NCBI RefSeq assembly: GCF_021887715.1
Contig: NZ_JAIQXX010000007.1
Coordinates: 1 to 64,000 of the forward strand
DNA: 64,000 nt
Direction of reading: 5' to 3'
Source of the DNA: Winogradskyella immobilis
GTDB lineage: Bacteria; Bacteroidota; Bacteroidia; Flavobacteriales; Flavobacteriaceae
How positions within the stretch are numbered: position 1 is the stretch's first letter; each line of letters starts with the position of its first letter. Shown piece by piece: positions 1-7,342 of this stretch. The translations under genes and the position numbers were made by a program. Under the pieces are notes generated by a model that saw only the letters and a list, made by a program, of their open reading frames with translations, was not told the DNA's origin and searched no databases.

Positions 1-2159
1 GTTCCGTCTACAGTTGTAACACCATTTCCTGATCCGTTTGGCACATCGAAACTGAAGAAGAATCCATTATTTTCATATGTTTCGTCAAAGATGTTATTGA
101 TTTGAGCTGTAAATACAATTGATTTAAAAATAGATACATTATCAAGAACATATTGTACGTTTAAATCATTAGTAAAATAGCTATCTAATAAAGAGCTTTC
201 TGCATCTATATTTGCCAAATACTGCTCTCCTACATACTTTGTAAAAAAGGTTGTATTAAGATTATCTGTAATTCTATAGGTTAAAGCATTTCCTGCAATA
301 AAATCTGGAGAAAAAGAGATATTTGTTGTTCCTAGGTTAACTAATTCGCCATCTCTTTGTGCTACAAAATCTTCATTTTTATTTCTACTTATAGCTACAT
401 TTGGTCTTGCTACAAGTTTATCTGAAATCTCAATAGCTGCATCTACTTCTAACCCTAGTCTATAACTGCTACCGCTATTTTGTCTAATAGGAAAACCTAC
501 TTGGTCTAATTCTCCTGTTAATACTAATTGATTACTAAAATCTAAATAATAGATATTAGTATTCAGCTTAACTCGATTGGTATTTAACCTCCATCCTAAT
601 TCAAAATCATTTAAACTTTCTGATTCTGGGCTTCCGTTTTCAAAATCAACTCTAGATGGTTCTCTATTAGCTCTCGCATAAGACAAATAGAATTTATTTT
701 TATCATTAGCTCTATAGACTAAACCTGCTTTAGGGTTAAAAAATGTATAGCTTTCATCAACATCTAAAATGGCGCCTGGGAAAAACAGAGAGCCATCTGC
801 TTCATAATTAACTGTTCTTATTTGAGCATCTGCGAAAAAAGAAAATTGATCATTAACTCTATACGTTGCTTTTGCATACACGTTAAAATCTTTCTTATCA
901 CTATTATTATCAAAAAAGCGAGTTGGTAACGATGGTAACTGTGCAAATTCAGCAAAGATCACTTCCCCAAATTGTTCGCCATCATAACGGTTCCAACCTC
1001 CACCGAAAACGGCATCTAACTTATCTTTTTTGTAATTTAAATTAAATACTGTTCCGTAAAAATCACTATTAAGATGTGATCTAGTTACCAAATCTGAGCT
1101 TAAAACTGTTTCTCCTTCAAACTGAAAATTAGGGAGTCTATAAAACTCTAAATTACCAGCAAATCCATCTTGAAAAAATAGAGTATCATCAATATATTGT
1201 TCAAAGAAACCACGCCCATAAGTGTAATGAAAAGATATATTTCCTGTCCAATTTTCATTAAACTTATGTGTTACGTGTAATTGATAATGATCTTGTCTAT
1301 AGTCGTCTCTTTGTCCGTCATGAAATTGTTGATTTCCATCTCTATCAAAAAATAAACCATCTGAATTAAAACGTCTATCTGATTGCAAACCTGCTTCATC
1401 TAAACCAAAAAATGCTAGACCAGTGATTTCCTCACCTCCAAAAACTAATCCTTTTATAAGTGTGTTTTCTGTTTTATAAACTCCACTTAAAAAATAAGAA
1501 CTTAAATCAGAAAAAGCTCTGTCAACATAACCGTCAGAATCAATTTTAGATAAGCGTGCCGAAAACGCAAAATGATCATCTAAAAGACCTGTACCAACTT
1601 TAACAGTATGCTTACGTGAATTAAAGCTACCAAAAGAATTAGAAATCTCAGCATATGGTTCTTGAGTATAATTATCTGTTAGTACATTAATACTTGCGCC
1701 AAAAGCACCTGCTCCATTAGTAGACGTTCCAACACCTCTTTGTACTTGTATATTTTCTACAGATGATGCAAAATCTTGAAGATTTACCCAAAATACAGAT
1801 TGGCTATCTGCATCGTTATACGGAATACCGTTGAGCGTTACATTAATTCTTGAATTATCTGCTCCTCTAATTCTTAAATCGGTATAACCGATACCTGTAC
1901 CATCAAAAGTTGTAGATACTACTGACGGTAAATAATTTAAAAGCACAGGAATGTCCTGACCTAAATTAACTTTTTCGATGTCTTTCTTAGTAATTTCTGA
2001 ATACGTAATAGGTGAATTAGAGTTAACTCTTGATGATTTTACTACGACTTCTTCTAGTTTTTCAACTTTAGTTGAATCTTTCTTTTTTTCTTGTGCTGAT
2101 ACACAATAGCATACTAATGCAAATACAATTGTAATTGATTGTTTGAAAAATGATTTCAT
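1..2159 (-). CDS. TonB-dependent outer-membrane receptor, probably for thiamine (C-terminus cut by window)
   Basis: This is the N-terminal 720 or so residues of an outer-membrane TonB-dependent transporter; the last strands of the barrel lie beyond base 1. It begins with a signal peptide (MKSFFKQSITIVFALVCYC, ending near SAQ), then a TonB box-like stretch and a plug domain with the typical LRIRGADNSRINVTLNGIP motif and a VQRGVG segment. The rest is barrel sequence rich in aromatic residues. The start is the ATG at 2159-2157. A TPP riboswitch and its own promoter lie directly upstream, so by the known Bacteroidota pattern of TPP-controlled receptors it most likely imports thiamine or a thiamine phosphate. 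The substrate is inferred from the riboswitch, not from the protein. It is co-directional with the thiamine-binding and PnuC genes at 5-5.9 kb but separately transcribed. Confidence 0.9.
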   Translation of the reverse strand, partial: MKSFFKQSITIVFALVCYCVSAQEKKKDSTKVEKLEEVVVKSSRVNSNSPITYSEITKKDIEKVNLGQDIPVLLNYLPSVVSTTFDGTGIGYTDLRIRGADNSRINVTLNGIPYNDADSQSVFWVNLQDFASSVENIQVQRGVGTSTNGAGAFGASINVLTDNYTQEPYAEISNSFGSFNSRKHTVKVGTGLLDDHFAFSARLSKIDSDGYVDRAFSDLSSYFLSGVYKTENTLIKGLVFGGEEITGLAFFGLDEAGLQSDRRFNSDGLFFDRDGNQQFHDGQRDDYRQDHYQLHVTHKFNENWTGNISFHYTYGRGFFEQYIDDTLFFQDGFAGNLEFYRLPNFQFEGETVLSSDLVTRSHLNSDFYGTVFNLNYKKDKLDAVFGGGWNRYDGEQFGEVIFAEFAQLPSLPTRFFDNNSDKKDFNVYAKATYRVNDQFSFFADAQIRTVNYEADGSLFFPGAILDVDESYTFFNPKAGLVYRANDKNKFYLSYARANREPSRVDFENGSPESESLNDFELGWRLNTNRVKLNTNIYYLDFSNQLVLTGELDQVGFPIRQNSGSSYRLGLEVDAAIEISDKLVARPNVAISRNKNEDFVAQRDGELVNLGTTNISFSPDFIAGNALTYRITDNLNTTFFTKYVGEQYLANIDAESSLLDSYFTNDLNVQYVLDNVSIFKSIVFTAQINNIFDETYENNGFFFSFDVPNGSGNGVTTVDG

Positions 2160-2260
2160 TCGAAATAAACTTTATAAATCGAATAAAAAGAGGCAATTAT
2201 TCTTATATTAAATAATTGGTTTTCGTAAAATTTTCCGACGCGCCATGTGGCTACTTCGCT

Positions 2261-2283
2261 AAAAACATCCTTCGGATGTTTTC
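2261..2283 (-). terminator. Terminator-like hairpin, probable riboswitch expression platform
   Basis: On the minus strand a perfect 9-base-pair stem (AAAACATCC / GGATGTTTT) with a GAA loop ends in a short T run, about 10 bases after the TPP aptamer. Its position between aptamer and gene fits a transcription-termination platform. The T run is only five long, so control at translation is also possible. Confidence 0.6.
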
Positions 2284-2289
2284 TTTACG

Positions 2290-2450
2290 CTCGTCCCTAA
2301 ACAGCATTATCTGTTCTAGGTTCAATGGGTATGATCTCAGCCAAATGGATTTTAGATTTTAGATTTTGGATTTTGGATTTAGAACTTTTTAATTCATCAA
2401 TCGTTAATCTTTAATCGTCATTCGTCAATCAATCGAGCACCCCTTTTTTG
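2290..2450 (-). promoter_or_regulatory. TPP riboswitch (THI element) with an enlarged P3 arm
   Basis: Read on the minus strand, the THI-box blocks occur in order: GGGGTGC (2443-2437), GGCTGAGA (2342-2335), ACCC (2330-2327), then CCT-AGA-ACAG-ATAATG-CTGT-TT-AGGGA ending at 2294. The P2 pairing GGG/CCC, the P4 pairing CCT/AGG and the P5 pairing ACAG/CTGT are all intact, so compensatory pairing supports the call. P1 is weak. The gap between GGGGTGC and GGCTGAGA is 94 bases, much longer than the usual P3 arm, and contains heptanucleotide repeats. It should repress the receptor gene downstream when thiamine pyrophosphate is bound. Confidence 0.93.
2348..2382. repeat. Heptanucleotide tandem repeat inside the TPP riboswitch
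   Basis: Four full copies of a 7-base unit (GATTTTA twice, GATTTTG twice) and one imperfect copy stand in a row on the plus strand. They fall in the P3 arm of the riboswitch. Next to them (about 2390-2436) is a second degenerate series built on AATCGT/TCAAT units. Confidence 0.85.
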
Positions 2451-2459
2451 AGAACGGCA

Positions 2460-2490
2460 CAAAGATAGTAACAAATACGTATTGACCAAT
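2460..2490 (-). promoter_or_regulatory. Promoter of the TPP-controlled TonB receptor
   Basis: On the minus strand TATCTTTG (2467-2460) matches the Bacteroidota -7 consensus TANNTTTG, and ATTG (2490-2487) gives the -33 TTG element with a 19-base spacer. The start point would fall about 5-7 bases downstream, just before the aptamer, so the receptor has its own promoter, distinct from the arfB operon that ends at 2495. Confidence 0.7.
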
Positions 2491-2494
2491 AATT

Positions 2495-2899
2495 TTAATT
2501 AATATCTGGTTTTCTACGATTGGCTTTCTTTTCAGAAGTTTTTCTTTTAGTTGCTATACGTTTTTTAATCACTGATTTAGGCACCTTAGTTGGAATGCGT
2601 ATTTTATCTTCTCTTAATCCTTCTTCAACTAAAGTTAAAAACCGTTGAATAATTATAGCTTTATTTCTAAATTGACTTCTGCTTTCTCCTGAACTTAGTG
2701 ATAAAATTCCTTTTGAATTTATTCTGTTTCCAAAGAAAGCATATAATCTTGTTTTCTCTTCTTTAGTAAATAATGAAGTTTCTTGAAGATTGAAATACAA
2801 TTCTACTTTAGAAGCAACTTTATTAACATGTTGACCACCTGCACCTGAACTTTTTACAGCTTTAAAAGTAAGTTCTTTTATTAGGTGAGAAGTATTCAT
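2495..2899 (-). CDS. arfB: ArfB (YaeJ)-type ribosome-rescue peptidyl-tRNA hydrolase
   Basis: The 134-residue protein carries the release-factor catalytic loop SSGAGGQHVNK near residue 18, with the invariant GGQ that drives peptidyl-tRNA hydrolysis, and a basic Lys/Arg-rich tail (KRIATKRKTSEKKANRRK) that in this family enters the empty mRNA channel of stalled ribosomes. The length is right for ArfB and far too short for RF1/RF2. The start ATG follows the DUF4301 stop codon with no gap, so the two are translated from one message. Its job in rescuing non-stop ribosomes has no obvious link to the vitamin genes upstream. Confidence 0.93.
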   Translation of the reverse strand: MNTSHLIKELTFKAVKSSGAGGQHVNKVASKVELYFNLQETSLFTKEEKTRLYAFFGNRINSKGILSLSSGESRSQFRNKAIIIQRFLTLVEEGLREDKIRIPTKVPKSVIKKRIATKRKTSEKKANRRKPDIN

Positions 2900-4456
2900 T
2901 TATTTTAGTTGATGCGGTGATTTTAATAAATCATTTACTGTTTTAACAGGGTTAAAGGTCATTATAGGCACTTCTACAAAGATGGTATTCCAAAATGCCA
3001 TACTTCCATTCCATAAACCTGGCGATTCTAATGCTTTTAAATCTTTCCCAACTTTCGTCTTCATAGTAATAAAAGCAGCCTTTTTATCTACAAAATCTTC
3101 TAAATTAAATTTTTCTCCTTTATAGTTTTTTATACCACAAACTATATCTACAGGGTTAAAATGTGTTGCATTTTTAAGAATTTCTTTTTGATTTTTATCT
3201 TTAAGATTAATTTGAGCCGATTCAACAATTTGCAAAGATAAATTACCAGATTCATTTTTTACCCAAAATGGTCCACCGCCTGGTTCGCCTTCATTCTTTA
3301 CCATTCCGCAGACACGGATTGGCCTATTTAATTTGTCTCTTAAATATTCTATTTTGTATTTATTAGAGTACTTTTCAAAATCTTGCGATATTTTAACATT
3401 TAATTCTCTTGTTAAGAATTCTGCAACTTTAATAAGATCTCCTTCAATGATTTGATTATTCTCTAAATCTATCAAATATTGAAATATTTTTTCTTGAAAC
3501 CCTATAAGGATTCCTGCTAATACTTTTTTATACTTAGCGACTACTTCTTTATATTTTTTTACAACAACATTATCTATGTTTTTTATAAAAATAATATCTG
3601 CATCTAACTCATTTAAATTCTTTAGTAATGCCCCATGCCCTGATGGTCTAAATAATAGACTTCCATCTTTATTTCTAAAAGGTTCGTCTTTAAGTGTTAC
3701 GGCTATGGTATCTGTAGATTCATGCTGATAAGAATACGAAATATCAAATTTAGAGTTTGTTAATATTTCTATTTTTTCTTGAATTCTCTTAAACTCATTT
3801 ATAAATTTACCCTTAAAACGTTCTGATATCGTGAAATGTATTTTGGCTGCCTCTTCTTTAGAAGCATATAAAACAGATTCGAATAAATGTTCTTCAAAAG
3901 CTGTAGATATAACATCATTCTTATATTTATGAAATGGCAATAAGCCTTTTGGATAATTACATAAATTTAATTGATCTTCATCTAACATCGCATGAACAAA
4001 AGTATAAGCTAGTTGATTTTCTGACAAGCTATTAACTTTAATATTATTAGATATTATATGGCGGCATACCTGATCATAAAAAGGAAATTTATCTAAACCT
4101 ATCATAAATAACATTAAATCTTTTAATTTATTTTTATTAATGTATGAATTAATAGATTCTTTTTCAGGATTGTATTCTTTAACAAACTTGAATAAAAATT
4201 TAAACATCCGAGTTGCAGCTCCTGACGCTGGAACAAATTTCAATAAACAAAGAGTTTCTTTTCTGGATTCAAAAACAGCGATAGCATCACCAATATTGGC
4301 TTTATTTAATTGAGTTATTCCATTACCAATAGTTGCTGCTTCAAAAATGTTTGTATATGGAACACCTTTCTTAAACAGTTCAATTTGACTCTTAACTTCT
4401 TTTGGTGTTAATCCTTTATTTTCTATTTGCTTTATATCTTCTTCGGTAAAATGCAT
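2900..4456 (-). CDS. DUF4301 family protein, resembles a nucleotidyltransferase
   Basis: A 518-residue soluble protein of the DUF4301 family, whose function is not known to me. Two stretches look like the active-site regions of UDP-sugar pyrophosphorylases: VPASGAATRMFK at 75-86, where a nucleotide-binding G-x-G-T-R-M loop is expected, and FRPSGHGALL (269-278) followed by FIKNIDN (290-296), reminiscent of the PPGHGD...NIDN motifs of that fold. A third stretch, YPKGLLPFHKY (168-178), also resembles a sugar-nucleotide enzyme loop. The start ATG shares one base with the stop of the kinase gene upstream (TAATG), and arfB follows without a gap. The location in a thiamine/vitamin uptake operon suggests a role on an imported vitamin or nucleotide; this is inference. 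Confidence 0.75.
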   Translation of the reverse strand: MHFTEEDIKQIENKGLTPKEVKSQIELFKKGVPYTNIFEAATIGNGITQLNKANIGDAIAVFESRKETLCLLKFVPASGAATRMFKFLFKFVKEYNPEKESINSYINKNKLKDLMLFMIGLDKFPFYDQVCRHIISNNIKVNSLSENQLAYTFVHAMLDEDQLNLCNYPKGLLPFHKYKNDVISTAFEEHLFESVLYASKEEAAKIHFTISERFKGKFINEFKRIQEKIEILTNSKFDISYSYQHESTDTIAVTLKDEPFRNKDGSLLFRPSGHGALLKNLNELDADIIFIKNIDNVVVKKYKEVVAKYKKVLAGILIGFQEKIFQYLIDLENNQIIEGDLIKVAEFLTRELNVKISQDFEKYSNKYKIEYLRDKLNRPIRVCGMVKNEGEPGGGPFWVKNESGNLSLQIVESAQINLKDKNQKEILKNATHFNPVDIVCGIKNYKGEKFNLEDFVDKKAAFITMKTKVGKDLKALESPGLWNGSMAFWNTIFVEVPIMTFNPVKTVNDLLKSPHQLK

Positions 4457-5022
4457 TATCTACTTTCTAACAATTTATCTATATGCGCTATTGCATTTTT
4501 CAATCTCGCTTTTTTATCTCCTTTAAGCAAAACAAAAGGGCGATTGTATTTTATTAAAGCCTCCTCAAAAGCTTTAAACATTTTCTCTCGCTCATTAGGC
4601 TTGTCCCTTAAATCATCAGCTTCCCAAGGTGTGTCAATATAGGTTAAAAAATACAAATCATATGAATTCTCTAGAGCATATTTATTTAAAATTGGGTCAC
4701 AGATTCCTATATAATATGCTTCACTATATACTTTGGTTTCTAACAAATCTGTATCGCAAATTAAAACACTATTAACTTGGTTTGCTAATTCATTCTCTAA
4801 TTGCATTTGTCCAATAACAATAGGTAATAAGTCTTTTGGCTCACAAACTTTTTGTTCTTTATCCCATTTATATTGAAGATATTCTCTGGCATATTCTGGT
4901 ACCCAAAGTGTTTTGTAGTGTTCTGCTAATTGCCTGGATAATGTTGTTTTCCCTGTTGATTCTGGCCCAAATAGGACTACTTTTATGCAGTCTGCTGGTT
5001 GTTGCTTAAGCTTTTTTTCCAT
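4456..5022 (-). CDS. NadR-like P-loop kinase (ribosylnicotinamide kinase family)
   Basis: A 188-residue ATP-binding protein with a Walker A loop FGPESTGKTTL (18-28) and the segments VPEYAREYL and LICDTDLLETKVYSEAYY, which match the kinase domain of NadR, the enzyme that phosphorylates nicotinamide riboside. The nucleotidyltransferase and DNA-binding domains of full NadR are absent. I chose the ATG at 5022 (MEKKLKQQ) because a longer frame from 5085 would overlap the PnuC gene by about 100 bases; the chosen start still overlaps it by 40. Beside a PnuC transporter this is the classic pair for nicotinamide riboside salvage, but the adjacent thiamine-binding protein leaves a thiamine kinase role open. 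Confidence 0.8.
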   Translation of the reverse strand: MEKKLKQQPADCIKVVLFGPESTGKTTLSRQLAEHYKTLWVPEYAREYLQYKWDKEQKVCEPKDLLPIVIGQMQLENELANQVNSVLICDTDLLETKVYSEAYYIGICDPILNKYALENSYDLYFLTYIDTPWEADDLRDKPNEREKMFKAFEEALIKYNRPFVLLKGDKKARLKNAIAHIDKLLESR

Positions 5023-5615
5023 TCTATATATCCTTGAATAGCTAAAATTGTAAATATTAAGTATTGTAATGAAAACATTCCCCAACCACGATAAGCATAT
5101 AGAGGTACTGTTATAATATCAGCAAAAATCCATAATGTCCAATTTTCTAATTTTTTATTTGCCATATACCACATAGCAGTAAAAAATATTCCTGAAGTAA
5201 ATATATCTATATAATTAGACGTATTAATTTCGGTTCCATAAGCCCAGTAAACTCCATAAGTAACAAGCATAGTTAATAGAAACATTCCTATACCAATTAC
5301 TTTTTCTCTGGAATTTGTTCTAGAAATTGGCACGATAAATTTATTTTCTTTTTTTCTAGACCAATTCCACCAACCATACAAACTCATAATAGAATAATAA
5401 AAATTCATCATCATGTCTCCCATTAATTCATCATGAAAAAAGAGATATACGGTTATTATCGTAGCAACTAAACCAACAGGATAAACTAAAATATTTTCTT
5501 TTTTTGCATAAATAACACTGGCAATACCAAATAAAAATGCAATAGCTTCTAATATTATTAAATAAGTTTCTCTAGTATAATATGGTTCTAGAAAGAAATC
5601 AAAAATCTGATTCAT
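4983..5615 (-). CDS. PnuC-family vitamin transporter (PnuC or PnuT)
   Basis: A 210-residue inner-membrane protein with about seven hydrophobic segments and the family hallmarks YGWWNW (near residue 82) and a C-terminal run with WTLWIFADI and YAYRGW. PnuC proteins move unphosphorylated vitamins (nicotinamide riboside, thiamine or riboflavin according to subtype) by facilitated diffusion, with trapping by a cytoplasmic kinase. Its first codons overlap the thiamine-binding gene by 17 bases and its end overlaps the kinase gene, so the three are translationally linked. The thiamine-binding neighbour and the TPP riboswitch nearby favour the thiamine subtype (PnuT); the NadR-like kinase favours nicotinamide riboside. 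Sequence alone does not settle this. Confidence 0.85.
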   Translation of the reverse strand: MNQIFDFFLEPYYTRETYLIILEAIAFLFGIASVIYAKKENILVYPVGLVATIITVYLFFHDELMGDMMMNFYYSIMSLYGWWNWSRKKENKFIVPISRTNSREKVIGIGMFLLTMLVTYGVYWAYGTEINTSNYIDIFTSGIFFTAMWYMANKKLENWTLWIFADIITVPLYAYRGWGMFSLQYLIFTILAIQGYIEWKKSLSNNQQTA

Positions 5616-5859
5616 AATCGCTTCGGTCTGTTTTTACAATTTTCATTTGCAATACCGAGATGCCTACATCAGCAAATGAACGTTTAATTTCTTTAGTTAA
5701 AAATGGCATTAAAGTATCATAATTGCCATAAATCTGTGTGCTTAAAGGGTTTTCTAGTACAGTAAATTCTGAACTTCTGAGTCGTTTTATAAAATTGATG
5801 ACATGAGTTTCATAATCATTTTGAAGTGGTGATAAAGTTAAATCTACTGATATGTTCAT
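5599..5859 (-). CDS. Thiamine-binding protein (MTH1187/YkoF-like)
   Basis: An 86-residue cytoplasmic protein. The pattern ISVDLTLSPL near the N-terminus, then VLENPLSTQIYGNYDTLMP and a closing SFADVGISVLQMKIVKTDR, matches the Thiamine_BP family, small ferredoxin-like domains that bind thiamine or its pyrimidine moiety. It has no signal peptide. It starts one base after the GGGPS stop codon and overlaps the transporter gene, so it is placed to hand over or sense the imported vitamin. The family match is by recognition of pattern, not by alignment. Confidence 0.72.
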   Translation of the reverse strand: MNISVDLTLSPLQNDYETHVINFIKRLRSSEFTVLENPLSTQIYGNYDTLMPFLTKEIKRSFADVGISVLQMKIVKTDRSDYESDF

Positions 5860-5860
5860 G

Positions 5861-6586
5861 TTATTTTTTTATTTCATTAAAAAACGATTTGTCTTGTTCA
5901 AAAGCGGTCCCAATTACAACCAAATCTGCACCAGCTTTATAAGCAGATTCTAATCCTTTTTTACTTCGAATACCTCCTCCAACAATTAGTGGAATATTAA
6001 GCTCTTCTTTTACTTTAGAGATAATTTCTGGCTCTATAGCATGTGTTGCGCCACTACCTGCTTCGAGATAAATAAGTTTCTTTCCTAATAATTCTCCTGC
6101 TTTTGCTGTATCAATTATTTTTTTAATATTATTTCTTTTCAAAGGTTTTGTTTTGCTAACGCGTTCTACAGACGTTTCTTTTCCGTTTTCAATAAGCAAA
6201 TAACCCGTTGAAACGACCTCTAGATTTGTTTCTCTCAATTTAGAAATTGCATCAACATGTTTACCAATTAAATAATCTGGATTTCTACCAGATATTAAAG
6301 ATAAAAACAAAATAGCATCCGCTTTATCTGTAATCTGAATAACATCTCCTGGAAATAAAATTACAGGTAAATTGGTGTGTTTCTTAATGTCTTCAACTAA
6401 AGTTTCAGTAACCCCTTCGTTAACCTCACTCCCACCAACAAAAATATGTGTGGCTTTAGATTGATTAATCTTAGAAATAAATTTTGAAACAGCTTCTAAC
6501 CTCATCTTATCAGGGTCAATTAAAACTGCTAAAAGTTTTTCAGATTTTGAAATTGAAGTGATTATATTTTGATAAATACTATTCAT
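5861..6586 (-). CDS. Geranylgeranylglyceryl phosphate synthase family protein (PcrB-like)
   Basis: A 241-residue TIM-barrel prenyltransferase that joins glycerol-1-phosphate to a polyprenyl diphosphate, the step best known from archaeal ether lipids and also found in Bacteroidota. Seen here: LLAVLIDPDK near the start, FVGGSEVNEG, the YLEAGSGA loop and the phosphate-binding IVGGGIRSKKGLE near the C-terminus. I use the ATG at 6586 (MNSIYQN), which overlaps the stop of the phosphopantetheinyl transferase gene as TAATG, in preference to an in-frame ATG seven codons earlier. What lipid it makes in this organism is unknown. A polyprenyl synthase gene that could supply its substrate lies at 58.6 kb. 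Confidence 0.88.
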   Translation of the reverse strand: MNSIYQNIITSISKSEKLLAVLIDPDKMRLEAVSKFISKINQSKATHIFVGGSEVNEGVTETLVEDIKKHTNLPVILFPGDVIQITDKADAILFLSLISGRNPDYLIGKHVDAISKLRETNLEVVSTGYLLIENGKETSVERVSKTKPLKRNNIKKIIDTAKAGELLGKKLIYLEAGSGATHAIEPEIISKVKEELNIPLIVGGGIRSKKGLESAYKAGADLVVIGTAFEQDKSFFNEIKK

Positions 6587-7212
6587 TACGGAATCACATA
6601 GGCACAAGTAAATCCTTCAAACTCTATAAAAGCAGTATTGTACTTGTATTTTTTATCTTTATAATCTATCCAAGCTACAGTTTTGCCATCGTTTAACATA
6701 AACGGAATCACTAAGAAATGCTCTCTAAATAACATGCCCGGTGTTGCAAATAGCTTGTATAAAGATTCCTTTATTCCCCAAATCACAGTTAGTTTTCTAA
6801 TATAATCTTCTGTTTCAGACTCTAAATAATTAAACTCATAATCGATGAATTTTTTAGCTATAATTCCAATTTTATTTCGTTGCTTTTCTATATCAATACC
6901 TACTTCTTTATCGCTAATAATAATTCCTGAAAATATAAAACTATGTGTTATAGAAATGTGCTTTCCATCTTTAAGGTGTGGCTTACCATTTTCATCGTAA
7001 TATAAATCTTGATCAGTATATCCAAAATCTCTCAAAAGATGTCTAACACTTAAAAAACCACGTTGATGTAATTCACTTTTCATGCTTAAAACGCGTTCTA
7101 AACTCTGAGGTTTTAAATCTAAGGGAGATAATAAATCACTATAAGACTCATCAATCTTCCAGATTTTAACAGTAGTTTGTGAATTTACAGTAATGGATTT
7201 GTACAGTGGCAT
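6586..7212 (-). CDS. 4'-phosphopantetheinyl transferase, Sfp/AcpT superfamily
   Basis: A 208-residue enzyme that transfers the phosphopantetheine arm from coenzyme A to a carrier protein. It shows the three family motifs: KHISITHSFIFSG (motif 1 region), VGIDIEKQRNKI with the magnesium-binding D and E, and IWGIKESLYKLF (the W-x-x-K-E motif). Length fits the Sfp-like subgroup rather than the 120-residue AcpS. It is the first gene of the minus-strand run and overlaps the GGGPS start. No carrier-protein or polyketide gene lies nearby, so its partner is probably the general acyl carrier protein or lies elsewhere. Confidence 0.9.
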   Translation of the reverse strand: MPLYKSITVNSQTTVKIWKIDESYSDLLSPLDLKPQSLERVLSMKSELHQRGFLSVRHLLRDFGYTDQDLYYDENGKPHLKDGKHISITHSFIFSGIIISDKEVGIDIEKQRNKIGIIAKKFIDYEFNYLESETEDYIRKLTVIWGIKESLYKLFATPGMLFREHFLVIPFMLNDGKTVAWIDYKDKKYKYNTAFIEFEGFTCAYVIP

Positions 7213-7258
7213 TTAATATTCTGAATCCTATTGATTATCTTTGCATCGCCTAAGGCGA
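7212..7258 (+). promoter_or_regulatory. Promoter and leader hairpin of ahcY
   Basis: TATCTTTG at 7236-7243 matches the -7 consensus. A poor -33 (TTTA, 7212-7215) lies 20 bases upstream. The start point would be near 7249, within a short perfect hairpin TCGCC-TAA-GGCGA (7246-7258), leaving a leader of about 95 bases. I see no known SAH or SAM aptamer in it. Confidence 0.6.
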
Positions 7259-7342
7259 ATTTGGCATTTTTTGATATAGCGAATTTAGTTATTTAAGCCA
7301 TAAACCCAAAGGCAAGTATAATTTAAAAAAGACAAAAATAAT

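Noticed and set aside
2340..2440. The repeats upstream of the TonB receptor as a phase-variation promoter tract
   Set aside because: The repeats lie inside the riboswitch aptamer arm, downstream of the -7 box, so they do not alter promoter spacing.
7243..7342. Possible SAH or SAM riboswitch in the ahcY leader
   Set aside because: The short TCGCC/GGCGA hairpin does not fit any SAH, SAM or SAM-SAH aptamer pattern that I know.
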